Numbered from the stretch's first letter, positions 46,064 through 59,000 are shown. The stretch is DNA of 64,000 nt from Ulota crispa (GCA_963920765.1 OY987247.1:13798471-13862470); one strand, 5' to 3'. The notes: generated by a model not told the origin, from the sequence alone. Made by a program: numbers and translations.

Positions 46064-47051
46064 GATGTATTGTTGTCTTTCCCCATTTTGTCCATTGTTT
46101 TCCAAACTGTTCTCCCCTTCAGGTTCGTCTTGGGCATGGGCATGCAGGAGTAGTTTCAGTCCATTACTTGGTCGGCTTCTCCAAATCCTGAAACTTGTCA
46201 CTCCTCTTTTGTGTGCTCTCTCTCCAGTAGTGTCATAGATTGAGTAAGGTGTATTTGTCACTGAACCTTTGTGTTGATTTCTTTGAACCTTCTTCTTTTT
46301 GGACCTTCTAAATCACGTTGAGCTACAGAACAGACTTTCCCAAAGGGGTTGACTTCCAAAATTGGAATTGAGGAGATGCTCAAGAACTTGGTAACAGTAG
46401 ACACGTGACTTTGTAGTGAATATCAATATCGTTTTTGTGTGACATTTAAAAGTCGTGCATTGTTCTTTTGGCAATTGTTGTAAGGCTTTTCATGTATCTT
46501 TTGGATGACACCTGTAACTGTTTTGCCGGAGAGTGGTTTTGATTTTGGTTGTGTTGTGGGTTTAACTGAGTGCATCTTCATTCGTACCCTTCAAGAAATG
46601 TAAACAGATTAGCTAGAGTTATTACTTCAGAATACCTAAGCTTATATTAAAAAACCTTGTAGCAAAAACTAGGAAATCTTACGGATGAACATTGGAGGAA
46701 TGAAACACCTCCATCTAAATTCTAACCCCTCCACTATAAGTTCAAGGAAATCATGTTAACCTTTAGACTTGCAAAAAGTGGTCGTTGACTACGAAAACCA
46801 TGCAATTTTATTTAGTCACGAAGTTATTTTGAAATTTTGAAATTTATGGTACTCTCTGTACTTTCAATGGACTACTCTGGAAAAATATATTTTACTGGTT
46901 GTTGGGAATTGGGGTGGGGATATCATGTCACTACATTTGAAAGTAGTATAGACAAGCTATAGAATAAATGTTTACACATTTTTTTAGTTTATTGAAAGTC
47001 CCTCGAGCTTTCTTGTTGCTTGTAGGTTTCAATTTTGTATAATATTTTAGC
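46064..47051. other. 3' flank of the MSRCYPF gene, otherwise empty
   Basis: Probably holds the 3' untranslated region. No further gene or repeat recognised. Confidence 0.45.
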
Positions 47052-47301
47052 TTAACCCTTAATGGACCGTGCTACTATATTATACTATAATACACAGTAT
47101 ATATGCTGCTACATAATTGGCATTTGCTACCAACAAAAATTTTAATTTGGGATTTTGACTACCTCATTAGAACAACATTGGTCTATATTCTAACTTTTTT
47201 GTTGATCTCAAATGTAATAAAGTTGTGGATGCACTTCAAATACAAGAAAAATACCCTGTATTGTATTGGTTGCAAAAGCTGCTCGGTTGTTCAAGGGTTA
47301 A
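47052..47301 (+). mobile_element. TTAA element, family A (copy 6)
   Basis: 250 bp. Left TTAACCCTTAATGGACCGTG, right GGTTGTTCAAGGGTTAA. The body is closest to copies 1 and 3 (tttgctaccaacaaaaat, gttgtggatgcacttc). Confidence 0.83.
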
Positions 47302-47756
47302 ACCTGTCAAACAAATGTGTTTTTGGGTCCAAGGTATACGAACTCACGTCTTCAAATGTAAATATCTACCCTTATTTTGGAATTGGTTAGTTTGTGTATT
47401 GAACTAGATGAGGGTTTTTCTTTTAGTGATAGAATTCTAAAACCTAATTTGATTAAACTAGATGAATATCCAAACCGGTTCATCCGACTTCAATGTTACA
47501 TTTGAGCGAGCAATGTACTTAGCCCAATATTGTAATCATGGGACAGTTGAATTAAATATTCAACAAGGTGTTGAACATTATTATGAGTTCGAGCCCCTAT
47601 TTCGGTCAATTTTTTAGAAAATTATTGAGCTTGTAGCTTTGCTTCACTGTAGTTTAGAATATGTTGTTTAGCTTAAAATTCCAAAAAAGATGTCGCGAAG
47701 TCACTTGCTTGTTGTTGCAGTATTTAAAAAAAAGTTTAAAATTTATTTGTGAGGGT
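47302..47756. other. Intergenic, no gene seen
   Basis: A gagttcgagcccc word at 47,586 resembles a polymerase III B box, but no matching A box or tail could be found. Confidence 0.4.
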
Positions 47757-48397
47757 CTAACCCGGCCTTTCTGAACTTCTTGGCATTTTCAGGAAAGTGA
47801 ACAATCAACCAACCTTTTCATACATCTCACTAATTTTTTTTAAAATTGTAATCGTACAAAACTAAATTTGACATGTTAGAGATTACATGAAAAAAGAAAA
47901 CACAACAATATCACTTATAGTTTGAAAGATTATAATGTTTGAACATGAGGGTGTTAAAACTGCAAAAGTGACTTGTAGTCTTCTAATCCTCATTTCACAT
48001 GTCAAATCTAAAAAATTGGTCATCAAAAAAATATGAGGTTCAAGGTTATTACATGTTTAACCTCAAACAATTTACGGGTTCAAAATCTACTCTTGTATTT
48101 TTTTAAATGGATTTCTAATGCGGATTTTTCTCCAAGCTCTAGTGTATTTGAGGCTCATTTTCAAGATCTTCCAACACTAAAAACCTCAAGATTGCAATGG
48201 ACACCCTTGTACAAAATCCTGAATAAAAAAATCATGAACATTCATTTTTCAAAATCAAATTTTTGATACTAAAAATAGATTTAGAAACAAACTTGTATTC
48301 CAAAGAAAATACCAAAAATAGAGATTTGATAAAATATTATTCGTCTTCAAAGTTTTGCAAACACCCAAATTGGGTGCCTTGGGAATTTGGGGGCTAA
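47757..48397 (+). mobile_element. Family B element with CTAA flanks (copy 3)
   Basis: 641 bp, similar throughout to the left arm at 32,001 (gaacttcttggcattttcag, tttaaatggatttctaatgc). The flanks are CTAA on both sides instead of TTAA. The TTAA may have mutated, or the insertion used a CTAA target. Confidence 0.7.
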
Positions 48398-48841
48398 ACA
48401 AGTTATACCACATCTGTAATGCTCAAGAACTAAAGATGAGCTACATGCTCATGTACATTTTCCTTTCCCTATGGTATATTACACACTCCATTCGGAGAAA
48501 AATTACTATTTTTGGTACTTGTCATAGCATGTCACGTAAGCGTGATGACTTTTTGCACCAAGCTAAATTCGGCTATTGACTTTGGACACTTTGCACTCAA
48601 TCCAAACCCCAATAATATTACTTCCGCTTTGGTTTCAAGTTCTTCTTTTGCAAATATGCCACACTTTCATGCATAAGGAGTAAGTCCACTATTCGTCTTT
48701 TGTGGAATTTACTAAAATTATTGTTCCCACCCAAATACGCGGGTTTTTCCTTGACAGCCACCTTTTTGGTCCTTGCAAGCAGAAGAACCTCGATCTTCTT
48801 GTGTTGTTGTTAATAAAGAGTTTGATTATATAAGATTCACA
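48398..48841. other. Intergenic, no gene seen
   Basis: Nothing recognised. Confidence 0.4.
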
Positions 48842-49591
48842 TTAAGCCCTGAGCGCCCAGGCCATTTTCACCTAAATCAGGCTTTTGGGAGGCCTACAAC
48901 TTTGATGCATTGTGTCTTAGTCAATTGGATGATTTACCATTGAAAATAGTGGAATATCTACTTTGAAAATAACTTGCAAATTTTGGGAACAAATTATCGT
49001 GGGAGATGGGAGATTATAACATTGGATCAAACAACTTGTGATGGTAAAATCTTAGTTTTGGCAAGTAGTTGCTATTTGATGATTTTTACAAAATTTTATA
49101 AACCCTTGATTTATCTCAATTTTTGTTGTTAGCAAGGTTAGATGTGAATGCATACACTTGCAAATTATTGAAGACTTTACTTCTTTGTATGCTAAGTTTT
49201 AGGGCTTCAATTTGCTATTGCACGAAAAACAATGACCAACACAATTAGTGAGGGTTGCCCTGACAAGGATTTAGAACATGCTTAAACCCGTACTGGTGAA
49301 TTTCCCGCTACCACAAAGCACATGCAAGGAAGCTTACAGTGAGTACTGACTAGTTGTAGCTTGTAAGACATTGCTTGCCACCACTCCTCCTATGGTGTTT
49401 CACCCAATTAAAACTCTTGAGACACATATATATTATTTGACTTGCCTTGTCATTACTCCATTTGCATGGACCACTTGTATACCTTGATAATTGCAGTTTA
49501 TAACTAGGTCAAAAAATTAGATCCAATACCTCAAACATACATGTGACAAATGTGAGGACCATTTTGGTCCACTGGGGTGTTCAGGGGTTAA
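48842..49591. mobile_element. TTAA element, family G
   Basis: 750 bp. Left TTAAGCCCTGAGCGCCCAGG, right GGTGTTCAGGGGTTAA; inverted ends extend to ccattttca / cattttggtcca. Single copy here, non-coding. Confidence 0.72.
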
Positions 49592-50459
49592 AGGCTACAC
49601 CACAATGGGAGAAAGTACATAAACTACATACAATCCCCAGCAAAGTGCAAAAATGAACTTGTCATCATCTTTTCAACTAAAGTATCTAATATTTTCTTCT
49701 ACAAAACCATTCAAACATCACCTCTGAATCGCTCTAATTTAAAAAATCCTTATAGAATTCTTGTCTTTAATTACAAAGTATTCATTTTCATTGCATCTTT
49801 GTCAATTAAAAATCTTAGCATTAATCAACACATGAAAGCTAAGGATTCTCCCAACGTATACAAGATCAATGCCATTGTGAACAAAAGAAGGGACTATCCT
49901 ATACTTATCATTAACAACTTAAAATGGGATAATTGGAGAAATATACAAGGGTTTGAGAAGTTCAAATGAGTTGGAAGCCTCTTGTTCATCCTAAATTGCA
50001 CTGAGATTGATAATGCGAGGTTTGCACAGAAAATATGAAAAGGAGGGTAGAGATGTTAGGGTTTTTCAAGGAAGTTCTAGCACCGGTGACTCCATTTCTT
50101 CCATAAGCTTCAGATACGTGCTGTACTAATTTCAAAGCTACTTGGAAAAATCCTTCATGAAGGGCCACTGTGAATTGACCCCCTCATTGCCCTTTTCTTA
50201 GATGAATGGGGCCAGGAGCTTAGCCCCTAAATGCCTAAAGGTCCATTCACACTGGTTGTTACGAAACAACAGTGGAACTATGTAACACTGATTCAAGGTT
50301 TTGCTTTCTAGGTTTCGCACCCATAGGAAACGCATGGCTTGATAATTTTGGGTGGAATTTGATAACTAAAGAAACTTGTTCACATAGGTGGTTAAATGGT
50401 ATCCATCTGGCATAATTTAGAAAAAAAAAAAAAAAACATTAGTAATTTTCCATTCACAC
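49592..50459. other. Intergenic, possible element end
   Basis: A lone end-like CTTAGCCCCTAAATGCCTAAAGG lies at 50,219, but no partner end was found. A direct repeat ccattcacact occurs near 50,231 and 50,449. Otherwise empty. Confidence 0.4.
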
Positions 50460-51380
50460 TTAACCCCTAAAATTCTTTCATATTTATAGGCCCAAAATTG
50501 CTTCAAAATACTAGTCCCCAAACTAGGGTCAAAATATTCATTGAAACTTACTTTTTCACAAATCCAACCGTAGGATCCTTTGGTTGACTTGCACAACTAC
50601 ATTGTCTTTAAATTTTAGAATGAGCATCCCCACCAATTGCAAGATCATTGTGCCCAAACTTCAAAATGTAGGCTTTTCTAATCCTTCTAGAAGGTGAAGT
50701 TTTGTTTTCCAAACTTTTTAGAGAAAAACACGTATGTTGTATTTCTTGTGCAATCATTTCAATATGTTGGAAAATGGGTTAAAAGCATATATAAAAAAAT
50801 TTAACCACAAAAAACTTTGGATTCATTTTTACAAAAGTTGTAAAGTGAAAGGTATTGATGAATGAAAGATGTAACTAATATGCTAATAAGTTATGGAAGA
50901 ATATGAAAATTGTTAATCTCAATGGTGAGAATGCTCTAATAGACAATTAGTAACTTAAGTTTTCATTTTCATTTGAAAATTTTCAAAATTGAGAGTAAAA
51001 GATAACTTTATATGTTTTTTCTACCCTCTTCCTACCTTCATTGCCCGCAAAAGAAAACTCCTTGTTACTCTTACCTCATTATTTGGAATTGAGTGATTCA
51101 ATTTTTTTTAGTAGGTATCATTCTATAAAATTATATAAAAATAAAAAATAAAAATTTTAGAATATATTTTTTGCTGCCCGGTTTGACATTGAAATTGAAA
51201 AAACCTTATAACTTTTGCATTACTTATCAAAATAACATGAAATAAAGCTTCACATGTAGATTATGATGAGTAGCATCCATCCTAAAAATTTCATGAAAAT
51301 TTTCCAAATTATGGAGTCAATAGAGCCTGCCTGAGTTCTCATAAAGCCCAAAGTGGGCTCCTTGGGCCTTTAGGGGTTAA
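50460..51380. mobile_element. TTAA element, family I
   Basis: 921 bp. Left TTAACCCCTAAAATTCTTTC, right TTGGGCCTTTAGGGGTTAA. The interior has family E-like words (gctgcccggtttgac, cttataacttttgcattac). Its right TTAA directly abuts a minus-strand coding remnant. Confidence 0.72.
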
Positions 51381-52122
51381 TCACCAATCTTACACCAAGA
51401 GCCAAGCAATATTTTCGACTAACCTTATCACAAATCCTCTCCACTTGTAACAACTCACAATATTCAAAGCTCCCTTGAGCTACTATGAAACCCAACAACT
51501 TCAACCCACAAACACGAGCTTCCGCCAGATCAACAACACCCACACGCTTGTCAATTTCTCCATCCAGTTCGTCTTCCTGGCAACAATAATCATCCTCAAC
51601 AAAATCATTCAAATTCCAATGGAAGCCCGAAGTTTATCTTGTGTTGTTGTTGTTAATTTGAGATACCTGCAAACAGAAGTTGGGATGCCGTCCAAGCATT
51701 CTGAAGGTTTAGACATCAAGGTCACTCCACAATGCCATCAGTCAAAGCAGACATTGCAGCAAGTTTACTTGCAAAGCTTCAACACTCGCTGAAGTAGATT
51801 CATCCAAGCTCCAGATTAAGCCCAAACAAGGAGGAGGTGTTCTCGGTAACTCGGGCTCATCGGTCTTTCGTAGTTGCAATGGTTCAAGGACCTTACAAAA
51901 GAGCGCACGAATAAGTCGCAAATGATCGTTTCCCCTTGATTCTGTACTTACACAAAACTTCTGAGCTTCCCGACCTATTCGCAAATTGTTAGCCAGGTCC
52001 GGAGATAGCTGCGCTCGTAACTTTTGCTCCACGTAGGTTTGGGTGGTAAACTGCTGGCTCTGTGCGAACAGGTGCAGTGCTTGACCCATGTAGTACCGCA
52101 CTTTGCAGCACGGTAACACTCA
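51381..52122 (-). pseudogene. Unrecognised minus-strand coding remnant
   Basis: On the minus strand, 52,119-51,742 is open (MGQALHLFAQSQQFTTQTYV, RAQLSPDLANNLRIGREAQK, WSLDESTSASVEALQ). The apparent coding sense then shifts frame (SKLAAMSALTDGIVE) and meets stops. A second open part lies at 51,612-51,381. The residue pattern looks like a real, conserved helical protein rather than chance, but I cannot name the family. It has no obvious introns, so it could be a processed copy. It ends at the TTAA of element I on one side and near the TTAA of a family B element on the other, so it is probably a trapped gene fragment. Confidence 0.4.
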
Positions 52123-52135
52123 GTGCGAACGGACC

Positions 52136-52774
52136 TTAAGGCCCCTTTTGAGCTTCTAAGAATTTACTCCAAATTTAATAAAAATTTAATACTTTGATAG
52201 GTTGTATCAAATTTTTTACAACTAATTGTACAAATTCAAACTAGATATGTTACAAATCACACAAAAAAACAAAACACAACAATATCACTGATGGATTGAA
52301 AGATCATAAGGTTTGATCATGAGGGTGTTAAAATTGTAAAAATGACTTGAAGTCTTCAATTCCATTTTCATATATCAAATCTAAAAAATTGGTTACCAAA
52401 AGAATATGAAGTTAGAGGACATAACATACATAACTATAATCAATTTACAACTTTTCAAAGTCTCTTCTACAATTCCTCAAAATGGAATTTTGGTGTAATT
52501 TATTTTTCAAGATCTAGTGCATTTGAGGCTCATTTCCAAGAGCTTTCAACACTACAAAAGTCAAGATTGCCATGGACACAACTTGCACAAAATCTTGAAT
52601 AAAAAAACTCCTAATCAAATCATTTTAAAAATCAGACTCTTGATGCTAAAACTAGACTTCAAAATGAGTATTTTAAAACATAAAATACTAAAAATAGCAA
52701 CTTACTTAGGTCTTATTGAACTCCAAAATATTGTCTACACCCAAATGTGGTGCCTTACACATTTAGGGGTTAGT
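52136..52774 (+). mobile_element. Family B element (copy 4), decayed ends
   Basis: Left TTAAGGCCCCTTTTGAGC, right CACATTTAGGGGTTAG. The body matches family B (tgaaagatcataaggtttgatcatgagg-type region, ctagtgcatttgaggctcat). One flanking base has changed on the right. Confidence 0.65.
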
Positions 52775-53227
52775 CAACTATTTGAGGAGGTTATGGAGGC
52801 AAGGTGGAAAAAATCCCCTTTTTCACAATTCAAAAATTATGAGAATTTGGAAATATATAATTAGGAGGTTGAATTTAGAAATTTTGACTTTACATTTGGA
52901 TTTCAAGACCTTGATTAATTGTAAAATCTAGGAGGAATATATAACCATACTACTAAAATCACAATTACCACTATAATATCACATTTTAACCTCTTTCATA
53001 TCACATCCCCATTCTTTGAGATATTATAGGTACAACCACAATGACCTTTGTAATATCACATCTTGACCTCTATAAGAGCACATCTACACTCTTTGTGATA
53101 TCATCAATACAGTTTGAAAACTTGTTGAAATTTTTACTTTACATTGACTTAACATATGAAAATCCTAATAAAATACTAATGATGAATGCATAGCATAGCA
53201 AGCGCCAATCACTAGTTGAACATTACA
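52775..53227. repeat. Degenerate ~70-bp tandem repeat and possible left arm of family C
   Basis: Two loose units at about 52,970-53,110 share aatatcaca, acctct and cattctttg-like words. Upstream, 52,835-52,930 weakly mirrors the right arm of the family C MITE at 53,228-53,495. Confidence 0.4.
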
Positions 53228-53495
53228 AAAAAGGACAACACCCAATGAAAAAGCTTATCTTTTATAATAAAAAAAAGTAAAAGTAATACTTTTCCCCTGA
53301 ACTAAGCATTTTCATTGGATGTTGTTCAATTACATGTATTTTATGGTTCTAGACAAAATCAAGGTTTGTAAGTCCAAATCTAGATTCCAAATTCTTATAT
53401 TCAACTATTTGATGATAGAAATCTAAAATTTTCCTACGGGGTGGTAGAATAGCTAAAAGGGTGTGGTAGACATATCAATCCCCCATTTCAAATTA
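53228..53495. mobile_element. Foldback MITE, family C (copy 3, right half)
   Basis: Contains the central and right parts of the 16,995-17,403 element: aaaaaggacaacacccaatg, caatgaaaaagcttatcttt, ggttctagacaaaatcaagg, then gtggtagacatatcaatccc. The left arm is degraded or replaced. Confidence 0.62.
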
Positions 53496-53888
53496 CATTA
53501 CAATTGTTAAAATATATCTAGTTGAATTGTACTATGTTTCATTGTGATAATTTCATAGTGATAAGACAACTTTGTACTAACCCAATCATTTTAAATTTTT
53601 CTTTGATGTTGTAATTGGTCACCTTTTAATTGTAATTTAAAATTTGGTACTCAATTTAAATAAAAGAAAGAAGAGTTTCTCTTTTGAAATAAAAGAAGTT
53701 TTTTCTTCTTGCTTATTTTACTAAATATGAGACCATAGCACAATGGTTGTTGAAAAAGTGAAAATTTGAAGTTGTCACGTCATTTGCAAAGGAGCAATGT
53801 ATTGTAGGCTTGTAGCTGCAAAAAGAAATTGATTGAATGGTAAACTTGAATTTTTTTGCACTTTCAAATCATACGGAAGTTTTAAATA
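53496..53888. other. Intergenic, no gene seen
   Basis: AT-rich; nothing recognised. Confidence 0.45.
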
Positions 53889-54094
53889 TAGGCAAACTTT
53901 CACGGATACCCCTGAAGTTTGGTAGTATTACCACAAATACCCAGGAAGTTTTAGTGATGTTACAAATCCCGGAAAGAAGCCAGAAAGTCAAGAAAGGAGT
54001 TGCAGGTCAAAGAATATTTGTGATATTACTGGAACTTCAAGGATATTCATGATAATACTGCAAACTTCAGGGGTATCCTTGACATTTTCCCTAC
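53889..54094. mobile_element. Short foldback MITE
   Basis: Inverted ends: caaactttcacggatacccc plus tgaagtttggtagtatta on the left mirrors taatactgcaaacttcagggg plus tatccttgacattttcc on the right. About 206 bp. It lies roughly 0.5 kb upstream of the probable PLD leader. The superfamily is not clear. Confidence 0.7.
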
Positions 54095-54539
54095 AAAAAA
54101 TAGGGACGAATGAATCACAGAGATATTCCACCCTGGCATGAAAACGTGGGTGTCCGCTGGATGGAGCCCGGCGACCCCATTCCTCTAGGCAAGGGGGCAA
54201 TCCTCATTCATCCGTGCAATGAGGCAATCCTCATTCATCCATCCAGGGGGGCCAACGAGGGGAACAGTTCACCCCTCTCGCTTCTCTTCGTGAGAGACTG
54301 GTTCACAATCCTTCACAAATTCCCACTGTTTTGAGATTTTCACTTCGATACATCGATTTCGCCATTTTCACAGGCGCGCTATGGCGGTACTTCCGAGCTC
54401 CGATCATTGCTGAGGAGCTCGTCGGTGCACAATAACAACCGCACACAACAAGAACATTCGCAACACCTGCAGAGAACGAGTGACGCCGAGCATCGCATCG
54501 CATAAAACGGGACTCCACAATTGCATTCAGAAAAAGTTA

Positions 54540-56020
54540 AGAGAAGCTTCATCGTAGAATCTCACAGAATCTTGCAGAATCTTGGAGAGCGATGGTGGAC
54601 CGAAATGACAGAAAACGAGTGCATATTCTAAACTACAATTCCTGGCTCTTGCATCGAAGACGCGATGTCAGTAACTTCTTCGACTCACCGGGATTTCATG
54701 TAAGTTTATTCACGCGCGGATCAATTTCTTAGTGATCGTGAGGAGGAGTCTATCTCTCGGTCGGCACTTGAAGTGTGCATCCTTGCGCGTTTGGTTAGTA
54801 GATTGTTCAAGATTCGGTGTTAGGAGCGAGCATTGGATTCGTTGATTGTTAGGTAAGCGCTGAAAATCCATGCCTATGCTCATCTTCCTTACAATAACGT
54901 GTTTAGAATTAATTCCGTTTTAAGTGCCGTGAGCTCTGAAATCTGAAAAGCTTTTAAGATTCGGTGTTAGGAGCGAGCATTTGATTTGTTGATTGTTAGG
55001 TAAGCGCTGAAAATCCATGCCTGTGCTCATCTTCCTTACAACAACGTGTTTAGAATTAATTCCGTTTTAAGTGCCGTGAGCTCGGAAAAGCTTTAAAATT
55101 CGGTATTAGGAGCGAGCATTGGATCTCGTTGATTGTTAGGTAAGCGTTGAAAAACCGTGCCTATGCTCATCTTCCTTACAATAACGTGTTCAGAATCAAT
55201 TCGGTTTAGATTTAAGTGCCGTGAGCTTTGAAATGCTTTTTGTTCGATGAACAGGTCTTTTATTTGCGGCAATTTCAATGAAATTTGAATATGAGAGATT
55301 CTTTGCAGTACTGAGAATGGGCTACGCGTTCTATTCCTGAGTCTCGCTATGAGAGTTTTAGTAGTACTACCTCGTAAAATAGTTCGTGCGGTTTAAATCA
55401 TGCCTTTCTAGTTGAGGAATTTGACGCCGACGGTCACCTAATATCGAAGACCGGATTCTTCAACGTTTGCTTCGGTTGCAGGTCTGTTACAAGAATTAAT
55501 CTGTAATTTGCGCTTCGAGTGGTTGAAGCCGAAATCTCTTCGACATCGAAGATCCTACACTTTCGCGACGTGAGCTAGTCTCGTGATCTTCTTCCTTTCT
55601 AGCCGAAGTTGCACATACACAGTAATTTTGGTAGGTTATTGTTTTTCTTCTGAATTAATTTCTAAAATTAGGGTTAGAAAACCTCCTCTATCAGTCATTC
55701 AAAGAATTGTAGCTGGCACTTAACAGAATTAACTTTGAGAACTTGCCTTGCTTTCTAGAGATTTTCTTCAAATTGCCACTTTTTAGTTTAAAATGGCAAA
55801 ATTTTGTACTAATCTGAATCCTACAGTTGTAGATATTAGAGCAAGAAACGCTTGTACAGGTTTTCGATTTCATTGCAGGTGTTGTGGTACTGCAAGCATT
55901 CATTTAGCTAGGAAAAGTCTCAAAATAGGAAGTTAGGGTTTCTTGTATCCATGGTAACCAGGTGAATTGTATGGTGAGAATTGTAGGAATTAAGAGACTG
56001 TACTATATTTGAAGGGCACC
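54540..56020 (+). promoter_or_regulatory. Probable 5' leader of the PLD gene
   Basis: A first leader exon probably ends at 54,699 (catgtaagttt donor). It carries an ATG at 54,592 followed by 36 open codons up to the donor; no downstream acceptor continues this frame for long, so it is most likely an upstream ORF. A triplicated block with donor-like gttaggtaagcg words follows. Later acceptor-like tgcag sites near 55,482 and 55,879 offer ways into the ATG at 56,021. Exact leader splicing cannot be decided from sequence. Confidence 0.45.
54811..55240. repeat. Three tandem ~140-bp units in the PLD leader
   Basis: Units start at 54,811, 54,958 and 55,097, each beginning (g/a)attcggt(g/a)ttaggagcg and ending taagtgccgtgagct. 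Each holds the same donor-like gattgttaggtaagcg. The units are highly similar, with some substitutions and small indels. Confidence 0.9.
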
Positions 56021-59000
56021 ATGGCGACGTACTTGCTACATGGGACTCTGGTAGTCACAATCTACGATGCCGAGAATATTGCGACACAGGAGCGCAAGAC
56101 TGGTAGCGCTCCTGCATTTTTCAGAAGGGTGAGCGTCTACAAGACATTCTTCAATTGTATGATTGAATTCCATTTCTCAATCTGTGATTATCTGTGTCTA
56201 GTCCAAATCCTTAAAGGTGAGGAGATAAATAAGTTATTTCAGTTTTTGAGTTTTAGCAATTGAAACCCTGTTGATTCCCTTGTACATTTTGGATACTTCG
56301 TTTTTCTGCTTTGTGTGCCATTGTATTTGTGTTATACGATGGTTACAGATACAATGTAAACTTGATAATATGCTACTGTTTTTCTTAACTACATCTTGCT
56401 GGTTGATTATGTATTGAACCTCTGAAGTGTTCACAAGACAAAGAAGAGAAATTACATGCACTATAAAAGGCTAGATCTCTTACATGTTTAGTGCATGTAA
56501 GGCCAATAAGATCTCAATGCACATATCCAAACAGTACTTCTAGGTCCTTGACTTATTCCAATACTTTTGTGGCAAGGCTTGTCATCTTATTCTCCTTTAT
56601 CAATGTCAAGTATTGTATTGAATGGGGTTTCAAGTTTTGCTAGCTAAAGCGCTACACCTTACAGTGGTACTTGCCTAGATGCAAGCGTCTATCCTTTAAA
56701 GAATGCATGCACCTTGAGAAATGCCACGTGGACATGTAAACCCTTAAAATTCTTCGTATTGTGTAATTTTGTAAAAATCAAATATTGTTATTGTCCCTAT
56801 TAGACAAACAAGGTTTAAACAACTTTAACTTCATGTTCTTGTTGTATTTGTCAAGGTAGACAACTCAAGGTAGACGACCTTGTTACTGGCCTGCTAGTGG
56901 ACCCTAGTGGACTCTACGAAGGTTTTTGTGATCAAAATACTAAACTTCTTTAAGCTTAATTAAATTTTTTCTGAGGTTGACCTGTATGAAACGGGTGTTG
57001 TATGTTGGTAGATCATTGAGACCTCAGAGGAATTATTGAGGATGGGAAAGGGTTATAGTCAATACTATGCCACCGTGGATTTGGGGAGGACTAGAGTTGG
57101 ACGTACACGTGTGTTGGAAGGCGAACCCAAAGACCCAGTGTGGAACGAGACCTTTCGCATATATTGTGCACATGATGTGCCCGATTTGACAATTTCTATC
57201 AAGGACGCTGCCATTGTGGGAACTGTTGTGATCGGTCGCGCAAAGATCCCGGCTATTGATCTCCTCTCTGGCAAGCCCTCTTCTTCTCTTGCTCTGAAGT
57301 ACCTTCCAAATTCTAAGATTCCAGATACTTGTTTAGTCTCATCACGTTCTAGAACATTATAGATTACCCTCAATTTTCTCTATAGTTGCATTGTAGTTGG
57401 CATTATAGGTTGTCACTTGCTTGTAATAGTTGGTTGAACCCAAGGTTACTGTAGACTGGGAGGCAGGTTTATCAAAACCAATGCCATACATTGGAATACG
57501 CAATCTCAAAGCCAAGGATGAAAAGACACTGACTCGCTCCCAAGGGAGAGAATTGGGATTCCGTTCTTTGACCAATTATTAGATACTCTCTCTTGGAGTT
57601 GTGTAGACCTTGTCTTGATGCAGTAAAACTACAGTATCAGCTTATTAATCTATAATTATCAGGGAACGGACTTGACTCTGTTCATGTAAAGACCTTGAAA
57701 TTGGCCCAAACTCCTCTACCAGGATCTAGTTTACTCTTGACCTTGAATTGACCTCCTTGTGCAAAACGGGCTTCCAGATTCCAGATGATCCTTACCTGAG
57801 AATAGAAGTATCCTAGGTACCGAAATGCTTCATTGAATTAGTAGTAAGGATCCAAGGTGTTCACAGTTCCTTTCAGGAATGTTTTGGTTGTTTGAGGATT
57901 TGTGTAAGGCATGTATGCATTCTTGCCGTTTGCCTGACAATGCGCTTTGTTTCAACAGGCCAGAGGATTGATAAGGCTTACGACCTCTACAACGACCGCA
58001 CTGGCAAGCTAAACCGAGGCCGAATACGGTTTTCTATTCAATTTTGGGAGGCAAATCGTGACCCATACTGGGGGAGAGGGATTCTGGATTCACAGAACCC
58101 AGGCGTGGAGTATTGCTACTTCCCACAACGAAAGGGCTGCAAAGTGACGCTGTACCAGGACGCTCACATGATGGACAATTTTCTACCTAACATTTACCTG
58201 GCTAATAATCAGGTCTACCAGCCAACTCGCTGCTGGGAAGACATCTTCGAAGCAATCAACAACGCTCGGCAACTGATCTACATCACCGGCTGGTCGGTCT
58301 ACACCGAGTTCACTCTCTGCCGAGACCCTCACCGACACGTTCCAGGTGACCCTCCCAGTGTTGTTGTTGTTGCTTTTTTTTTTTCCAATGTTAGCACCGG
58401 TTCTATAGCCTTCAAACATTCTCTAACTCTCCATAGAAGGTCGTTCTCTACCTCAAAAAAAAGATTTTCGTTGTTGAATCACCTGCCTGTATGTACATGA
58501 AGAGTGCTAGGAAAATTTGGATTCAATGGTATACAATGGTACGGGTGGGAAATCTCTTACTGCTGGTTGATTGCCTCTGAAGGATCCCTTAAACGATATT
58601 AGTGGAGAAGTTCATCGAAAAATTATAGGGTAGTTGGAATCATGCACGCTTCTCCGCTGAGGAAAACAATTAGATTATTGTAGAACTAAAATGGGATAGA
58701 AACACTTCAATCACTATAAAGACTTGGTACATGGGGTTGGAAGAAATTCTAAACAGCTTCGTAAAGGACCTTAATGAGGTCACGATTGTGTTAAGAAGGA
58801 TTCTGGATTCATGAGCAGTTCCAAGGGTGCGTAGGGATTTTCTCAAGAATGTTGTGTACATTTGATACACTTTTGGCTCGTTTTTTACCTTTTTTTGTGT
58901 AGCAAATCCTACACTTTTGGCTACATTAGCTAAGAAGTCGATCTTTTAGCCATTTGGATAAAGCTTGTAGTTTACTGCAGGTGACGAGGGCTTGACACTG

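Noticed and set aside
45878-46261. Minus-strand open frame over the third exon of the MSRCYPF gene
   Set aside because: Shadow of a GC-rich coding exon; no independent support.
47500-47600. tRNA gene suggested by gagttcgagcccc
   Set aside because: No acceptor-stem pairing or A box at the required distance.
54592-54699. First coding exon of a PLD with an extended N terminus
   Set aside because: No acceptor before 56,021 continues the frame without a stop, and the family N terminus starts at 56,021; treated as an upstream ORF.
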